NCBI GenBank assembly: GCA_051275005.1
Contig: JBNMOP010000038.1
Coordinates: 1 to 23,251 of the forward strand
Direction of reading: 5' to 3'
DNA: 23,251 nt
DNA from: Eutrophobius sp051275005
GTDB lineage: Bacteria; Pseudomonadota; Gammaproteobacteria; Eutrophobiales; Eutrophobiaceae
Shown here: piece after piece, positions 5,865-14,502 of the stretch
Position numbering within the stretch: the first letter of the stretch is position 1
Layout: every line of letters begins with the position of its first letter
Made by a program: the position numbers and the translations under genes
Notes under the pieces: generated by a model
Databases searched by the model: none
What the model was told of the DNA's origin: nothing
What the model saw: only the letters and a program-made list of their open reading frames with translations

Positions 5865-7208
5865 ATGTCTAAACAGATTAAACTAATTCTCGTAATTATC
5901 ATTGTCGTGATGGCCGTGACAATAATCGGTGTGCCCAGGTTGAACAATATCGACACGGGGCAAATAACTGAGACTGATGTAATTGAGATAATACTGCCAG
6001 AGCCCCATGTTTGGGACGAGAATGAAAAGGCACGTTTGATCTCGCTCAATCTAAATAATTTGCCACCGTTACCCAAGGATTCAACCAATAATGTTGCAGA
6101 TGATCCTGCAGCGGCAAATTTTGGCAGGCAGTTATTTTTTGATTCAAGACTCAGTAGCAATGGCAAGGTATCGTGCGCGACGTGCCATAAACCTGAATTA
6201 AAATTTACGGATGGCTTGCCACGTGCCCAAGGAGTTGGCGTTACACCCAGAAAATCAATGACCATCATTGGCACGGCATATAGTCCTTGGTTATTTTGGG
6301 ATGGCAGAAAGGATAGTCAATGGTCACAGGCGTTGGGGCCAACGGAAAACCCGGTAGAACATGGCGGCAATCGTTCAATGTATGTTCACACGATTCAAAA
6401 TGATGCATCTTATCTACGTCAATACGAGTCATTATTCGGTAAATTTCCCGACATATCGGATCCGCAGCAATTTCCTGTCTCAGCTGGACCGGTAGAAAAT
6501 ACATTAGCTAAAGAAGCATGGGAGAAAGTGACGCCGGAGTCCCAACATACAATAAACAATATTTTTGTAAATATGGGTAAGTCCATAGCGGCATATGAAC
6601 GACTAATAATGCCAGGTCCATCACGATTTGATGTTTATGCTGATGCTGTAGAGGCTGGCGACACAACGCTCATGGCGAAAGAATTTACTGAAAGTGAAGC
6701 TCAAGGGTTACGCTTATTTATAGGAAAAGCGCAATGTATAAATTGCCATAACGGCCCCTTGTTTACTAATAATTCATTTCATAATACTGGAGTCTCTCCT
6801 GCTAGTGATCTCCCTCCGGATTTTGGTCGTATTGAAGGCGTTTATCAGGCAAAGAATGATCCATTTAATTGTTTAGGGTTATACAGTGATGATGTTGAAA
6901 AAAACTGTCCACATTTGCAATATGCCAGGACTGAAGGTCAGGAGATCATTGCAGCATTTAAAACACCAACTCTACGAAATATTGCAGACACGAGTCCGTA
7001 TATGCACTCTGGCCAGATTAATTCATTAACAGAAGTGATTTCGCATTATAGTGAGGCACCCTTGGCAGTTCGAGGTCATTCAGAACTTGCTCAGTTGAAT
7101 TTATCTATGGAGGAAATGCAAAATCTTGAGTCCTTTTTACGGACCTTAAGCAGCCCCCTCTCCACTCCGGCAGAACTGTTGATTTCTCCCTGGCCACCAG
7201 CAGAGTAA
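5865..7208 (+). CDS. membrane-anchored di-heme cytochrome c peroxidase (CcpA/MauG superfamily)
   Basis: The 447-residue protein has an uncleaved-looking N-terminal anchor (residues 6-22) and a periplasmic body. It has two c-type heme sites, CATCH at 104-108 and CINCH at 291-295. Family landmarks are GRQLFFDSRLS (88-98), FWDGRKDSQW (144-153), FKTPTLRNIADTSPYMHSG (365-383) and a C-terminal helix. Typical members reduce H2O2 with electrons from small cytochromes; MauG and MbnH relatives instead oxidise residues on partner proteins. Cys336 and Cys348 in an inserted loop (about 330-358) could form a disulfide. The axial ligand of the C-terminal heme cannot be assigned by eye, so peroxidase versus MauG-like chemistry is open. 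The lipoprotein gene lies 35 nt upstream, and both follow the FNR-type box. No clear Shine-Dalgarno is present. Confidence 0.92.
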   Translation: MSKQIKLILVIIIVVMAVTIIGVPRLNNIDTGQITETDVIEIILPEPHVWDENEKARLISLNLNNLPPLPKDSTNNVADDPAAANFGRQLFFDSRLSSNGKVSCATCHKPELKFTDGLPRAQGVGVTPRKSMTIIGTAYSPWLFWDGRKDSQWSQALGPTENPVEHGGNRSMYVHTIQNDASYLRQYESLFGKFPDISDPQQFPVSAGPVENTLAKEAWEKVTPESQHTINNIFVNMGKSIAAYERLIMPGPSRFDVYADAVEAGDTTLMAKEFTESEAQGLRLFIGKAQCINCHNGPLFTNNSFHNTGVSPASDLPPDFGRIEGVYQAKNDPFNCLGLYSDDVEKNCPHLQYARTEGQEIIAAFKTPTLRNIADTSPYMHSGQINSLTEVISHYSEAPLAVRGHSELAQLNLSMEEMQNLESFLRTLSSPLSTPAELLISPWPPAE

Positions 7209-7266
7209 GGTCAACATAATATTAGAGGAGAGGAGTAAAACTAAAAGAGAAGATTGACAGATTTTT

Positions 7267-7297
7267 GTGAGGAGTAAGGTGATAGGGGTGAGGAGTC
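7267..7297 (+). repeat. purine-rich GTGAGGAGT direct repeats
   Basis: GTGAGGAGTAAGG (7267-7279) and GTGAGGAGT (7288-7296) lie in the 172-bp gap between convergent peroxidase and CPBP genes. A looser AGAGGAGTAA sits near 7228. The 13-mer recurs in the hairpin at 13401-13440. No gene was found in this gap. Confidence 0.5.
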
Positions 7298-7380
7298 TGA
7301 GCTGTGATATCGCCGAAAGTACGAAATAAATATACAATTCTTGTTTATTACAATATCTACATGCATTGTTCTAACCAGAA

Positions 7381-8259
7381 TTATGTTTTAGGTTTTCGGA
7401 AGATAAATAAGTAATAAAGTGTTGTAGCCACGGCGATACAGATTGTTGCCATAAATCCAAGGCGGTGGTCATGATTGCTCACAAAAAAATCATAAGTGCT
7501 GTTTGGTGTATACACCAAAAAATAACGGAATAACTTAATGCCAGCAACAATTCCAGCATGTAGAAAAATACATTGAATAATACTGTTAGTCCTGATTCGT
7601 ATCATCCCAAATAAAATGCCAAGTATAAATAGAGTCAGGAAGGCATCATAGTTTTCTATACTTATTAGATTAGAGTAGGCAGGAATAAATTGGGAAAGAG
7701 CCGTAAAAAAATTAATCACTTCGCCATCAACAGTATCTGGATAATCTATAAAATGGACAAGGGCATAGACTATGCTCGTCGAAATAATGGCAAATAAAAC
7801 ACTGGTGTTTTTATATAGGCCTTGTAAGAGTGCGCCCCTAAAAACGATCTCTTCAAAAACAGATACGGTTATCCCGGTAGCTAAAGCGCTAATTAGCAAG
7901 ATAACTATTCTTGATATCGTCGTGTCCCGTCCGACATGGAACCCATAGACATTAGTAATTAATAATGATGTCGCAAGCATTAAGATAATTGTAAGTCCCG
8001 CAATGAATCCCCAGCCAGCGCTTCGTACCTGTTTTTTGCTAGATGGTTGTAGGCCAATTGTGTTGAAAGTAAGAGTGTTGATATATTTTAAATACAGCAG
8101 ACTAAAAATTAATCCACAAAATTGAGTAGATGCAATGATTACATCAGGAAATAAAATTTCTGTAAAAAATGTAATAAGTAGATAAAGTGGGTAAGCTATA
8201 GTTGCGCCAGATAGCAGTGCGCCAAAAACTACCATGAAAAAGATAACGAATGAGGACAC
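7381..8259 (-). CDS. CPBP-family intramembrane glutamic endopeptidase
   Basis: The 292-residue multi-pass inner-membrane protein carries the CAAX-protease/bacteriocin-processing (CPBP, ABI) signatures. Motif 1 is FEEIVFRGALLQ, with Glu136, Glu137 and Arg141. Motif 2 is YALVHF, with His169. A later His234 lies in FLHAGIVAG. These form the intramembrane active site of the Rce1-like fold. Substrates of bacterial members are mostly unknown. The start is GTG at 8259. No good Shine-Dalgarno is visible, and an internal ATG at 8235 is an alternative that would trim eight residues. The gene lies 74 nt downstream of the BepA-like protease gene on the same strand and may be in the same operon. Confidence 0.9.
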   Translation of the reverse strand: MSSFVIFFMVVFGALLSGATIAYPLYLLITFFTEILFPDVIIASTQFCGLIFSLLYLKYINTLTFNTIGLQPSSKKQVRSAGWGFIAGLTIILMLATSLLITNVYGFHVGRDTTISRIVILLISALATGITVSVFEEIVFRGALLQGLYKNTSVLFAIISTSIVYALVHFIDYPDTVDGEVINFFTALSQFIPAYSNLISIENYDAFLTLFILGILFGMIRIRTNSIIQCIFLHAGIVAGIKLFRYFLVYTPNSTYDFFVSNHDHRLGFMATICIAVATTLYYLFIFRKPKT

Positions 8260-8333
8260 GAGGCAAAGTAATCCAGGTTGAATATTTATAGTGTATAGGG
8301 AATTAACTTGGCTAAATTATTAACTGAACTTGC

Positions 8334-9815
8334 TTATCTCGTTAACTTTAGGTTCCTTTCCACTCTTAGCTCAGTTTCTAGCTGACTGATGCGGGAAAGT
8401 ATTATTTCTTCCTGGTAATAATCTGGTTTAGGATTGCGTCGTCGTATCAGATCTTTCAGCAAGTCAATTGCTACACGTGTTTCTCCAGTCAGAAAATAGT
8501 ATTCTGCATTCGCAATACTCGATTCGATTATATTGCCTGCCTCTGCTTCAGCCCGGCCGAGCAATGTAAAATATGTTATGTCAGGGGTATGGTATCTTCC
8601 GTAACTTTCTAGAATCTCCTTGGCTTTTACTGGTTGTTTCGCCTTAATTAATGTATTTGAATAAGACAATATTAAGGGTCGGTAATCAGGGAACAGCCTG
8701 TCCATCCTTTCGTAAATAAGTATGGCCTCTTGGTATTTGCCTTGTTGCACTTCCACATCTGCTCGAGCCAGCATAAAAGAAGTATTGTTTTTGTCTACAG
8801 CTAGTAACCCATCAAGCAATTTAGTCGCAGTCTCATAATCTCTGTTTTCCAAATGCGCCAGTGCAAGTCCATATTTTATTATATTAGTATCATCTGTAAA
8901 TTCCTGTTTATCGAGCTTGTTGCTGTAGAAATCTATTGCTAATGATGGATCCTCGTATGTTTTAACAATTAACTTGGTACGAATTAATTTGTAAGTATTG
9001 CTTTCATGATATGAATTGAACGGTGTAGAACGGTCAGCTCTTGATAGGGCATCTGCAATACGATTGGTCGTTAAGGGGTGGGTTCTCAAAAATTCCGGGG
9101 CTTGTGCAGCATAGCGGGAATTTTTTTGTAGCTTTTCAAAAAATCCTGGCATACCCATAGGATTGAATTCAGCTCTTTCTAATAATTGCATGCCAACCCG
9201 GTCGGCCTCTTCCTCATTGCCACGGGTGAAGTTAATTTGTGCCTGAATTACTGAACCCTGGACCGCCATCAGCGCGGCGGCACCTGCGTCAGCATTTTGG
9301 GTTGCGACCAGTATGGCACCTAGCATTGCTGCAATCATTGGTATGTTCATTTTCTGATTCATTTCCACAGAACGAGCCATATGTCGCTGAGTCACGTGAG
9401 CAATTTCATGGGCAAGGACCCCAGCTAATTCGCTTTCTGTTTCAGAATTGATTATGGTTCCTGCGTTAATTCCGACTATTCCGCCCGGCGCGGCGAATGC
9501 ATTAATGGCAGGGTCGTTTATCGCAAAGAATGTAAATAGTTGACTGTTGTTGTCACTTTGCGCTACGAGGCGATAGCCAATGGACTGGACATAGGTTTCT
9601 ATTTCAGGATCATCGATAATGTCTGTTTGTCTTCGGATCTGGTTAAGAAAAGCTTGACCAAGTCGACGTTCAAATTCCGGGCTAAGAATATTTCCGGTTG
9701 ATTCGCCAATATCAGGCAAGTCCTGAGTAGTGACCGCGTTTGCGTATAGCCCGGGCAACATAAGGCAAAAAAAGACTTGTTTAAGTAAGGCAATGACAAA
9801 TTTATTCTGTAACAT
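8334..9815 (-). CDS. bepA: BepA-like periplasmic M48 metalloprotease with TPR domain
   Basis: From ATG 9815 the protein has 493 residues, close to E. coli BepA (487). A signal peptide (FVIALLKQVFFCLMLPG, ending near LYANA) precedes a zinc protease domain. The zinc motif is LAHEIAHVTQRH with ligands His136, His140 and Glu201 (in NEEEADRVG), and RTHPL supplies the regulatory His246 known from BepA. The C-terminal half is a TPR array. BepA assists or degrades outer-membrane proteins such as LptD at the Bam complex, so it fits functionally with lptE elsewhere in the window. A longer frame opens at ATG 9857, but that would bury the signal peptide behind 14 extra polar residues. The gene is divergent from the PPi-PFK gene. 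Confidence 0.92.
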   Translation of the reverse strand: MLQNKFVIALLKQVFFCLMLPGLYANAVTTQDLPDIGESTGNILSPEFERRLGQAFLNQIRRQTDIIDDPEIETYVQSIGYRLVAQSDNNSQLFTFFAINDPAINAFAAPGGIVGINAGTIINSETESELAGVLAHEIAHVTQRHMARSVEMNQKMNIPMIAAMLGAILVATQNADAGAAALMAVQGSVIQAQINFTRGNEEEADRVGMQLLERAEFNPMGMPGFFEKLQKNSRYAAQAPEFLRTHPLTTNRIADALSRADRSTPFNSYHESNTYKLIRTKLIVKTYEDPSLAIDFYSNKLDKQEFTDDTNIIKYGLALAHLENRDYETATKLLDGLLAVDKNNTSFMLARADVEVQQGKYQEAILIYERMDRLFPDYRPLILSYSNTLIKAKQPVKAKEILESYGRYHTPDITYFTLLGRAEAEAGNIIESSIANAEYYFLTGETRVAIDLLKDLIRRRNPKPDYYQEEIILSRISQLETELRVERNLKLTR

Positions 9816-9961
9816 ATTATGTAGAGTCTGTTTACGGTCCGAGGGTTCCGAAAGCATACGAATGTATCTTTCACCGTTAATAACATACAGACCTTAAGTT
9901 TAGCATACATATATTTAAATGTTGTTGGTTCAAAATTGTAAGTAACATGGAGATTATGAGG

Positions 9962-11227
9962 ATGGGAGACGTTAAAAATGCCTTTTATGCACAGTCAGGT
10001 GGGGTTACAGCTGTTATAAATGCTAGTGCATGCGGTGTTATTCAAACAGCACGGCAATATCAGGATAAAATTGCAAATGTTTATGCGGGCAGAAACGGCA
10101 TTATTGGGGCATTGACTGAAGATCTTATTGATACCAGTCAGGAATCTGATGAAGCAATCGCAGCGCTACGGCATACACCCTCCGGGGCATTTGGTTCCTG
10201 CCGATACAAATTAAAAGGTTTGGTTGAAAACAAAGCGGAATATGACCGTTTAATAGAGGTGTTCAAGGCCCATGATATAAGTTATTTCTATTATAATGGT
10301 GGCGGTGACTCGGCCGATACCTGCCATAAAGTTTCCCAGATATCTCAGAGCCTGGGATTTCCCATCCAGGCAATTCATATTCCCAAGACAGTAGATAATG
10401 ACTTGCCTGTTACAGATAACTGTCCTGGATTTGGTTCTGTCGCCAAATATGTTGCTATATCAACACGTGAGGCTTCATTCGATGTGCAATCTATGGCCCT
10501 AACATCAACCAAGGTTTTTGTCGTAGAGGTTATGGGAAGGCACGCCGGCTGGATTGCAGCCGCGGGTGGTCTGGCCGCAGACAAATATAATGATATTCCT
10601 GTAGTTATCCTGTTTCCAGAGGTTGAATTCAACCAGGATTTATTTCTGAAAAAGGTAAAAGATAATGTCTCTACTTATGGCTATTGCTCAGTGGTGGTCT
10701 CAGAGGGAGCGAAGTGGCCAAACGGACGTTTTTTGGCTGAACAAGGTACAAAGGATGCCTTCGGCCATGCACAACTTGGTGGTGCAGCACCTGTAGTTGC
10801 CAATATGATCAAAGATGCGTTGGGTTATAAGTTTCACTGGGCTGTAGCGGATTATCTGCAACGCTCGGCCAGGCACATTGCGTCGAAAACCGATGTCGAT
10901 CAGGCATATGCCTTGGGTAAGGCGGCGGTTGAACTTAGTGTTAATGGTAAAAGTGCCATTATGCCAACGATTATCAGAACATCGGATAATCCCTATACCT
11001 GGGAAATCGGTGATGTACCACTGTCTGAAGTGGCAAACGTTGAAAAGTTTATGCCCACTGAGTTTATAAGTGAGGATGGATTTGGCATCACTGAGGATTG
11101 CCGACGATATCTTGTACCCTTAATTCAGGGTGAAGACTACCCTCCATATAGGTCTGGTATGCCTTATTATGTAAGACTAAAAAACCGTCCAGTAGCAAAA
11201 AAACTGGATTCAAGTTTCAATATTTGA
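9962..11227 (+). CDS. pfp: pyrophosphate-dependent 6-phosphofructokinase
   Basis: The 421-residue cytosolic enzyme reversibly converts fructose-6-phosphate plus PPi to fructose-1,6-bisphosphate plus Pi. NAFYAQSGGVTAVINAS opens the phosphate-binding region. GGGDS at 113-117 places Asp where ATP enzymes have Gly104. PKTVDND at 141-147 has the Lys replacing the ATP-type Gly, with Asp145 as catalytic base. MGRHAGWIA near 191 binds sugar phosphate. Both Asp and Lys substitutions are the accepted signature of PPi dependence. ATG 9962 has GGAG nine bases upstream; ATGs at 9947 and 9956 are in frame alternatives. The proton pyrophosphatase gene follows after 135 bp, indicating a PPi-linked pathway, useful in gluconeogenic or Calvin-cycle direction. 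Confidence 0.93.
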   Translation: MGDVKNAFYAQSGGVTAVINASACGVIQTARQYQDKIANVYAGRNGIIGALTEDLIDTSQESDEAIAALRHTPSGAFGSCRYKLKGLVENKAEYDRLIEVFKAHDISYFYYNGGGDSADTCHKVSQISQSLGFPIQAIHIPKTVDNDLPVTDNCPGFGSVAKYVAISTREASFDVQSMALTSTKVFVVEVMGRHAGWIAAAGGLAADKYNDIPVVILFPEVEFNQDLFLKKVKDNVSTYGYCSVVVSEGAKWPNGRFLAEQGTKDAFGHAQLGGAAPVVANMIKDALGYKFHWAVADYLQRSARHIASKTDVDQAYALGKAAVELSVNGKSAIMPTIIRTSDNPYTWEIGDVPLSEVANVEKFMPTEFISEDGFGITEDCRRYLVPLIQGEDYPPYRSGMPYYVRLKNRPVAKKLDSSFNI

Positions 11228-11302
11228 TTAAAATTAGGCATAAATAAGGAAAAAATGCTGGTTTTTCAACGGCATGACAAGTAAACTAGCGCCCTTTTCA
11301 GC

Positions 11303-11334
11303 CAGCGGGGATGGTTTTGCCCCTGCTATATAAT
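11303..11334 (+). promoter_or_regulatory. pfp-hppA intergenic hairpin and -10-like TATAAT
   Basis: An imperfect hairpin (AGCGGGG with CCCCTGCT, one bulge) is followed directly by TATAAT at 11329-11334, some 29 nt before the hppA start codon. No matching -35 was found. This may give hppA its own promoter or partly attenuate read-through from pfp. Confidence 0.25.
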
Positions 11335-11362
11335 TTGAGCCACACCTTAACGAGGGATAACT

Positions 11363-13390
11363 ATGTCATATTTAGTTTTTGCGCTGCTTTGCGGCATTTT
11401 TGCGATAGCCTACGGGGCCTGGTCTGTACTTTGGATATTGAAGCAACCAGAGGGAAATGAACGCATGCGTGAAATTGCCCTGGCGATCCAACAGGGTGCC
11501 TCGGCCTACCTGAACCGCCAGTACACGACAATTAGTATTGTGGGTGCAATATTGTGTATCGCATTGGGTATCGCGCTAGACCTGTATACCGCCATTGGCT
11601 TTTTGATTGGCGCAGTATTTTCCGGCGCTGCGGGTTATATCGGCATGAATATCTCGGTCAGATGCAACCTACGCACCGCAGAAGCCGCTAATAGTGGACT
11701 TAATGCCGCATTACAAGTTGCATTCCGAGGTGGAGCTATCACAGGAATGTTAGTTGTGGGTCTGGGTCTGCTGGGTGTTGCTGGTTATTACGCCATACTC
11801 ATTAGTATGGGCCTATCCATGGAGATAGTTCTGCATGCCCTGGTTGGACTGGCATTTGGTAGCTCATTAATCTCTATTTTTGCTCGACTAGGTGGCGGTA
11901 TTTTTACAAAAGGTGCAGACGTTGGTGCGGATCTAGTAGGTAAAGTGGAAGCGGGTATTCCTGAAGATGATCCACGTAACCCTGCAGTTATAGCCGATAA
12001 TGTCGGGGATAATGTCGGAGATTGTGCAGGTATGGCTGCCGATTTGTTTGAGACATACGCAGTTACCATAATTGCAACCATGTTGTTGGGTAGTCTGTTG
12101 ATGCCTAGTGAGGGAAATAATGCGGTTTTATATCCCCTGGTGCTTGGCGGTGTTTCCATTATTGCTTCGGTAATAGGTACATTTTTCGTCAGTGCTAAAG
12201 AAGGCGGTTCCATTATGGGGGCGTTATATAAAGGACTGATTGCTGCGGGCGTGTTATCTGCAATTGGTTTTTATTTTGTAACATCAAACATGATGGGCTC
12301 AGAGTCATCCGGTCTTTTTGGCTGTACATTAATTGGTTTAGCCTTAACTGCTGCACTAGTGGTGATTACTGAATATTACACCGGTACAGAATTTGCCCCT
12401 GTTAAACATATCGCGCAGGCCTCTACTACGGGAGATGCAACGAATATAATTGCTGGCCTGGGTATATCGATGAAATCAACGGCATTACCTGTGATTGCAG
12501 TATGCGCCAGTATATATGGTGCGTTTGAGTTAGGTGGCCTTTATGGACTTGCCACTGCGGCAACATCAATGCTATCCATGGCAGGTATAATTGTTGCGTT
12601 GGATGCTTACGGTCCAATAACTGACAATGCTGGTGGTATTGCAGAGATGGCCGGGCTTGATGAAAAAATTCGAAATATTACCGATCCGCTTGATGCAGTG
12701 GGTAACACCACCAAGGCAGTGACCAAGGGTTACGCCATTGGATCTGCCGGTTTAGCTGCACTGGTTTTGTTTGCAGACTTTACTCACAGTCTAGACGCCG
12801 CCAATAAACTTGTAGAGTTTCGTCTCGATGATCCCGCAGTAATAATTGGTTTGTTTATAGGCGGTTTGATTCCTTACCTATTCGGTGCCATGGCCATGGA
12901 GGCCGTAGGTCGTGCAGCAGGTTCAGTTGTAGTTGAGGTAAGGCGGCAGTTCAAAGAAATACCTGGAATAATGGAAGGGACCACCAAGCCAGATTATTCT
13001 CGGGCAGTGGATATGTTGACCAAATCTGCAATCAAAGAAATGATTGTTCCTTCTTTATTACCTGTGTTGGTCCCTGTTGTTATAGCGTTTGGTATGGAGG
13101 CGTTAATGGGTGACGGTGCAGGGGCCAAGGCACTGGGCGGTCTTCTGGTAGGTACCATCATTACAGGAATATTTGTCGCCATATCCATGACCGTTGGTGG
13201 TGGTGCCTGGGACAATGCCAAGAAATATATTGAAGATGGGAACTTTGGCGGTAAAGGTAGTGACGCACACAAGGCTTCAATTACTGGAGATACTGTAGGC
13301 GACCCTTACAAAGATACCGCTGGACCGGCTATTAACCCGCTGATTAAGATTATGAATATAGTTGCGTTGCTGATAGTGCCTTTGATCTAA
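11363..13390 (+). CDS. hppA: K+-independent H+-translocating membrane pyrophosphatase
   Basis: The 675-residue integral membrane enzyme hydrolyses PPi and pumps protons. It has about 16 helices. The PPi-site signature DVGADLVGKVEAGIPEDDPR starts at residue 186, followed by NPAVIADNVGDNVGDCAG. A second Asp-rich site, DNAGGIAEMAGL, is at 421-432, and GDTVGDPYKDTAGPAINPL is near the C-terminus. In GNTTKAVTKGYAIGSAG, Lys451 and Thr454 occupy the positions (460/463 in C. hydrogenoformans numbering) that define the K+-independent class; K+-dependent enzymes have Ala there. A GAGG box sits 7 nt before ATG. Paired with upstream PPi-PFK, it can recover energy from PPi as proton motive force or make PPi from it. 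A strong hairpin follows its stop. Confidence 0.97.
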   Translation: MSYLVFALLCGIFAIAYGAWSVLWILKQPEGNERMREIALAIQQGASAYLNRQYTTISIVGAILCIALGIALDLYTAIGFLIGAVFSGAAGYIGMNISVRCNLRTAEAANSGLNAALQVAFRGGAITGMLVVGLGLLGVAGYYAILISMGLSMEIVLHALVGLAFGSSLISIFARLGGGIFTKGADVGADLVGKVEAGIPEDDPRNPAVIADNVGDNVGDCAGMAADLFETYAVTIIATMLLGSLLMPSEGNNAVLYPLVLGGVSIIASVIGTFFVSAKEGGSIMGALYKGLIAAGVLSAIGFYFVTSNMMGSESSGLFGCTLIGLALTAALVVITEYYTGTEFAPVKHIAQASTTGDATNIIAGLGISMKSTALPVIAVCASIYGAFELGGLYGLATAATSMLSMAGIIVALDAYGPITDNAGGIAEMAGLDEKIRNITDPLDAVGNTTKAVTKGYAIGSAGLAALVLFADFTHSLDAANKLVEFRLDDPAVIIGLFIGGLIPYLFGAMAMEAVGRAAGSVVVEVRRQFKEIPGIMEGTTKPDYSRAVDMLTKSAIKEMIVPSLLPVLVPVVIAFGMEALMGDGAGAKALGGLLVGTIITGIFVAISMTVGGGAWDNAKKYIEDGNFGGKGSDAHKASITGDTVGDPYKDTAGPAINPLIKIMNIVALLIVPLI

Positions 13391-13400
13391 TATATCTTGT

Positions 13401-13440
13401 AGCGTGAGGAGTTAGGCCTTGTAGCCTTACTCCTCACGCT
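13401..13440. terminator. long inverted repeat, probable bidirectional terminator
   Basis: Left arm AGCGTGAGGAGTTAGGC and right arm GCCTTACTCCTCACGCT pair over 17 bp with a single mismatch around a 6-nt loop. It lies 10 bp after the hppA stop and 13 bp from the AstE-like stop, between convergent genes. No long T-run follows, only ATTTGTATCTTAT, so termination strength is uncertain. The arm shares a 13-mer with 7267-7279. Confidence 0.7.
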
Positions 13441-13453
13441 ATTTGTATCTTAT

Positions 13454-14500
13454 CTAGATAATTGGGGGTTCCCTGGGTATTAACTCATCAGTAGAGGGAT
13501 CGAGTTCGTTTTGAAGTTCTTCAACCTGTTCAGCGACCCCGGTTGCACTACTAAACTGGGCAATATGAAATAATGCCTCGCCTTCATTTACTAAGGGGAT
13601 ATTGGTCCTGCCAATAATTATGCCTTTGGTTGTGGCCCTTACTTCTTTTTCAATATCGCCAAAAGGATCAGAGATGTAACCCATTAATTCATTCTTGTCT
13701 ACTGTGGCACCCAGTGTCTTCATGGTTCGAAGAATACCGCTTTGTGGTGCCCTGACCCAGGTACTGGATTTTGCCACCAATGGGTCATAGGTTTTTCTTG
13801 TTTTTAGCAATTTGGGAAGCATACTAATTTCACGCATAACGGAAATTATACCGTTTACCCCCCCTCTTATTGAGGCCTCATCGAACCTTAATGCCTCGCC
13901 CGCTTCATATACTATTACGGTTACGCCAATTTTTTCTGCGGATTCCCTTAGAGAACCACCAACAATACTGGTATTAAGAATTACCGGCATGGAGAATGCT
14001 CGGGCTATACGCTCGGTTTCAGGGTCATCCATCAGTGCCCGTATTTGCGGCAGATTATCTCGGTGTATTGCCGCGGTGTGAAGATCGATACCATGTGTGC
14101 ATCGTGAGACGATTTCTTGCAGAAAAACATTAGCCATACGTGATGCGAGTGAACCGGATTCTGTCCCTGGAAAAGATCGGTTTAGATCTCTCCGGTCTGG
14201 TAGGTATCGGGTCTGATTTATAAATCCATATATATTGACGACGGGAACGGATATCAATGTCCCTTTTATGTTGTTTACTCGTTTATGTTTGAGTATGCGG
14301 CGAATGATTTCTACACCATTAATTTCATCACCATGTATTGCGCCAGATAAAAATAACACCGGGCCGTCTTTCTTGCCATGGACGACATGGATCGGTAAGG
14401 TTATTCCCGTATGGGTGTATAAATCAGGGACCTTTATATTAGCCGTTGCTCTCTCGCCTGGCTTTATAGTTATACCCCCAATCTCAAAAGCTTCACGCAC
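13454..14500 (-). CDS. AstE/aspartoacylase-like zinc hydrolase (RimK-associated)
   Basis: The 348-residue M14-like protein belongs to the succinylglutamate desuccinylase/aspartoacylase family. GAIHGDEINGVE gives zinc ligands His56 and Glu59, and GIDLHT gives His141. RDLNRSFPG (104-112) is the substrate-binding stretch, and VYEAGEALRF (197-206) holds the likely catalytic glutamate. A C-terminal beta domain follows. Such enzymes cleave amide bonds next to acidic groups. A link to poly-glutamyl tails made by RimK is inferred from genome context only. The GTG start sits two nt after the rimK stop, with AAGGCGG upstream in the rimK tail. There is no sign of export. The true substrate is unknown; AstE itself is unlikely because no ast genes are nearby. 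Confidence 0.88.
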   Translation of the reverse strand: MREAFEIGGITIKPGERATANIKVPDLYTHTGITLPIHVVHGKKDGPVLFLSGAIHGDEINGVEIIRRILKHKRVNNIKGTLISVPVVNIYGFINQTRYLPDRRDLNRSFPGTESGSLASRMANVFLQEIVSRCTHGIDLHTAAIHRDNLPQIRALMDDPETERIARAFSMPVILNTSIVGGSLRESAEKIGVTVIVYEAGEALRFDEASIRGGVNGIISVMREISMLPKLLKTRKTYDPLVAKSSTWVRAPQSGILRTMKTLGATVDKNELMGYISDPFGDIEKEVRATTKGIIIGRTNIPLVNEGEALFHIAQFSSATGVAEQVEELQNELDPSTDELIPREPPII

Positions 14501-14502
14501 CG

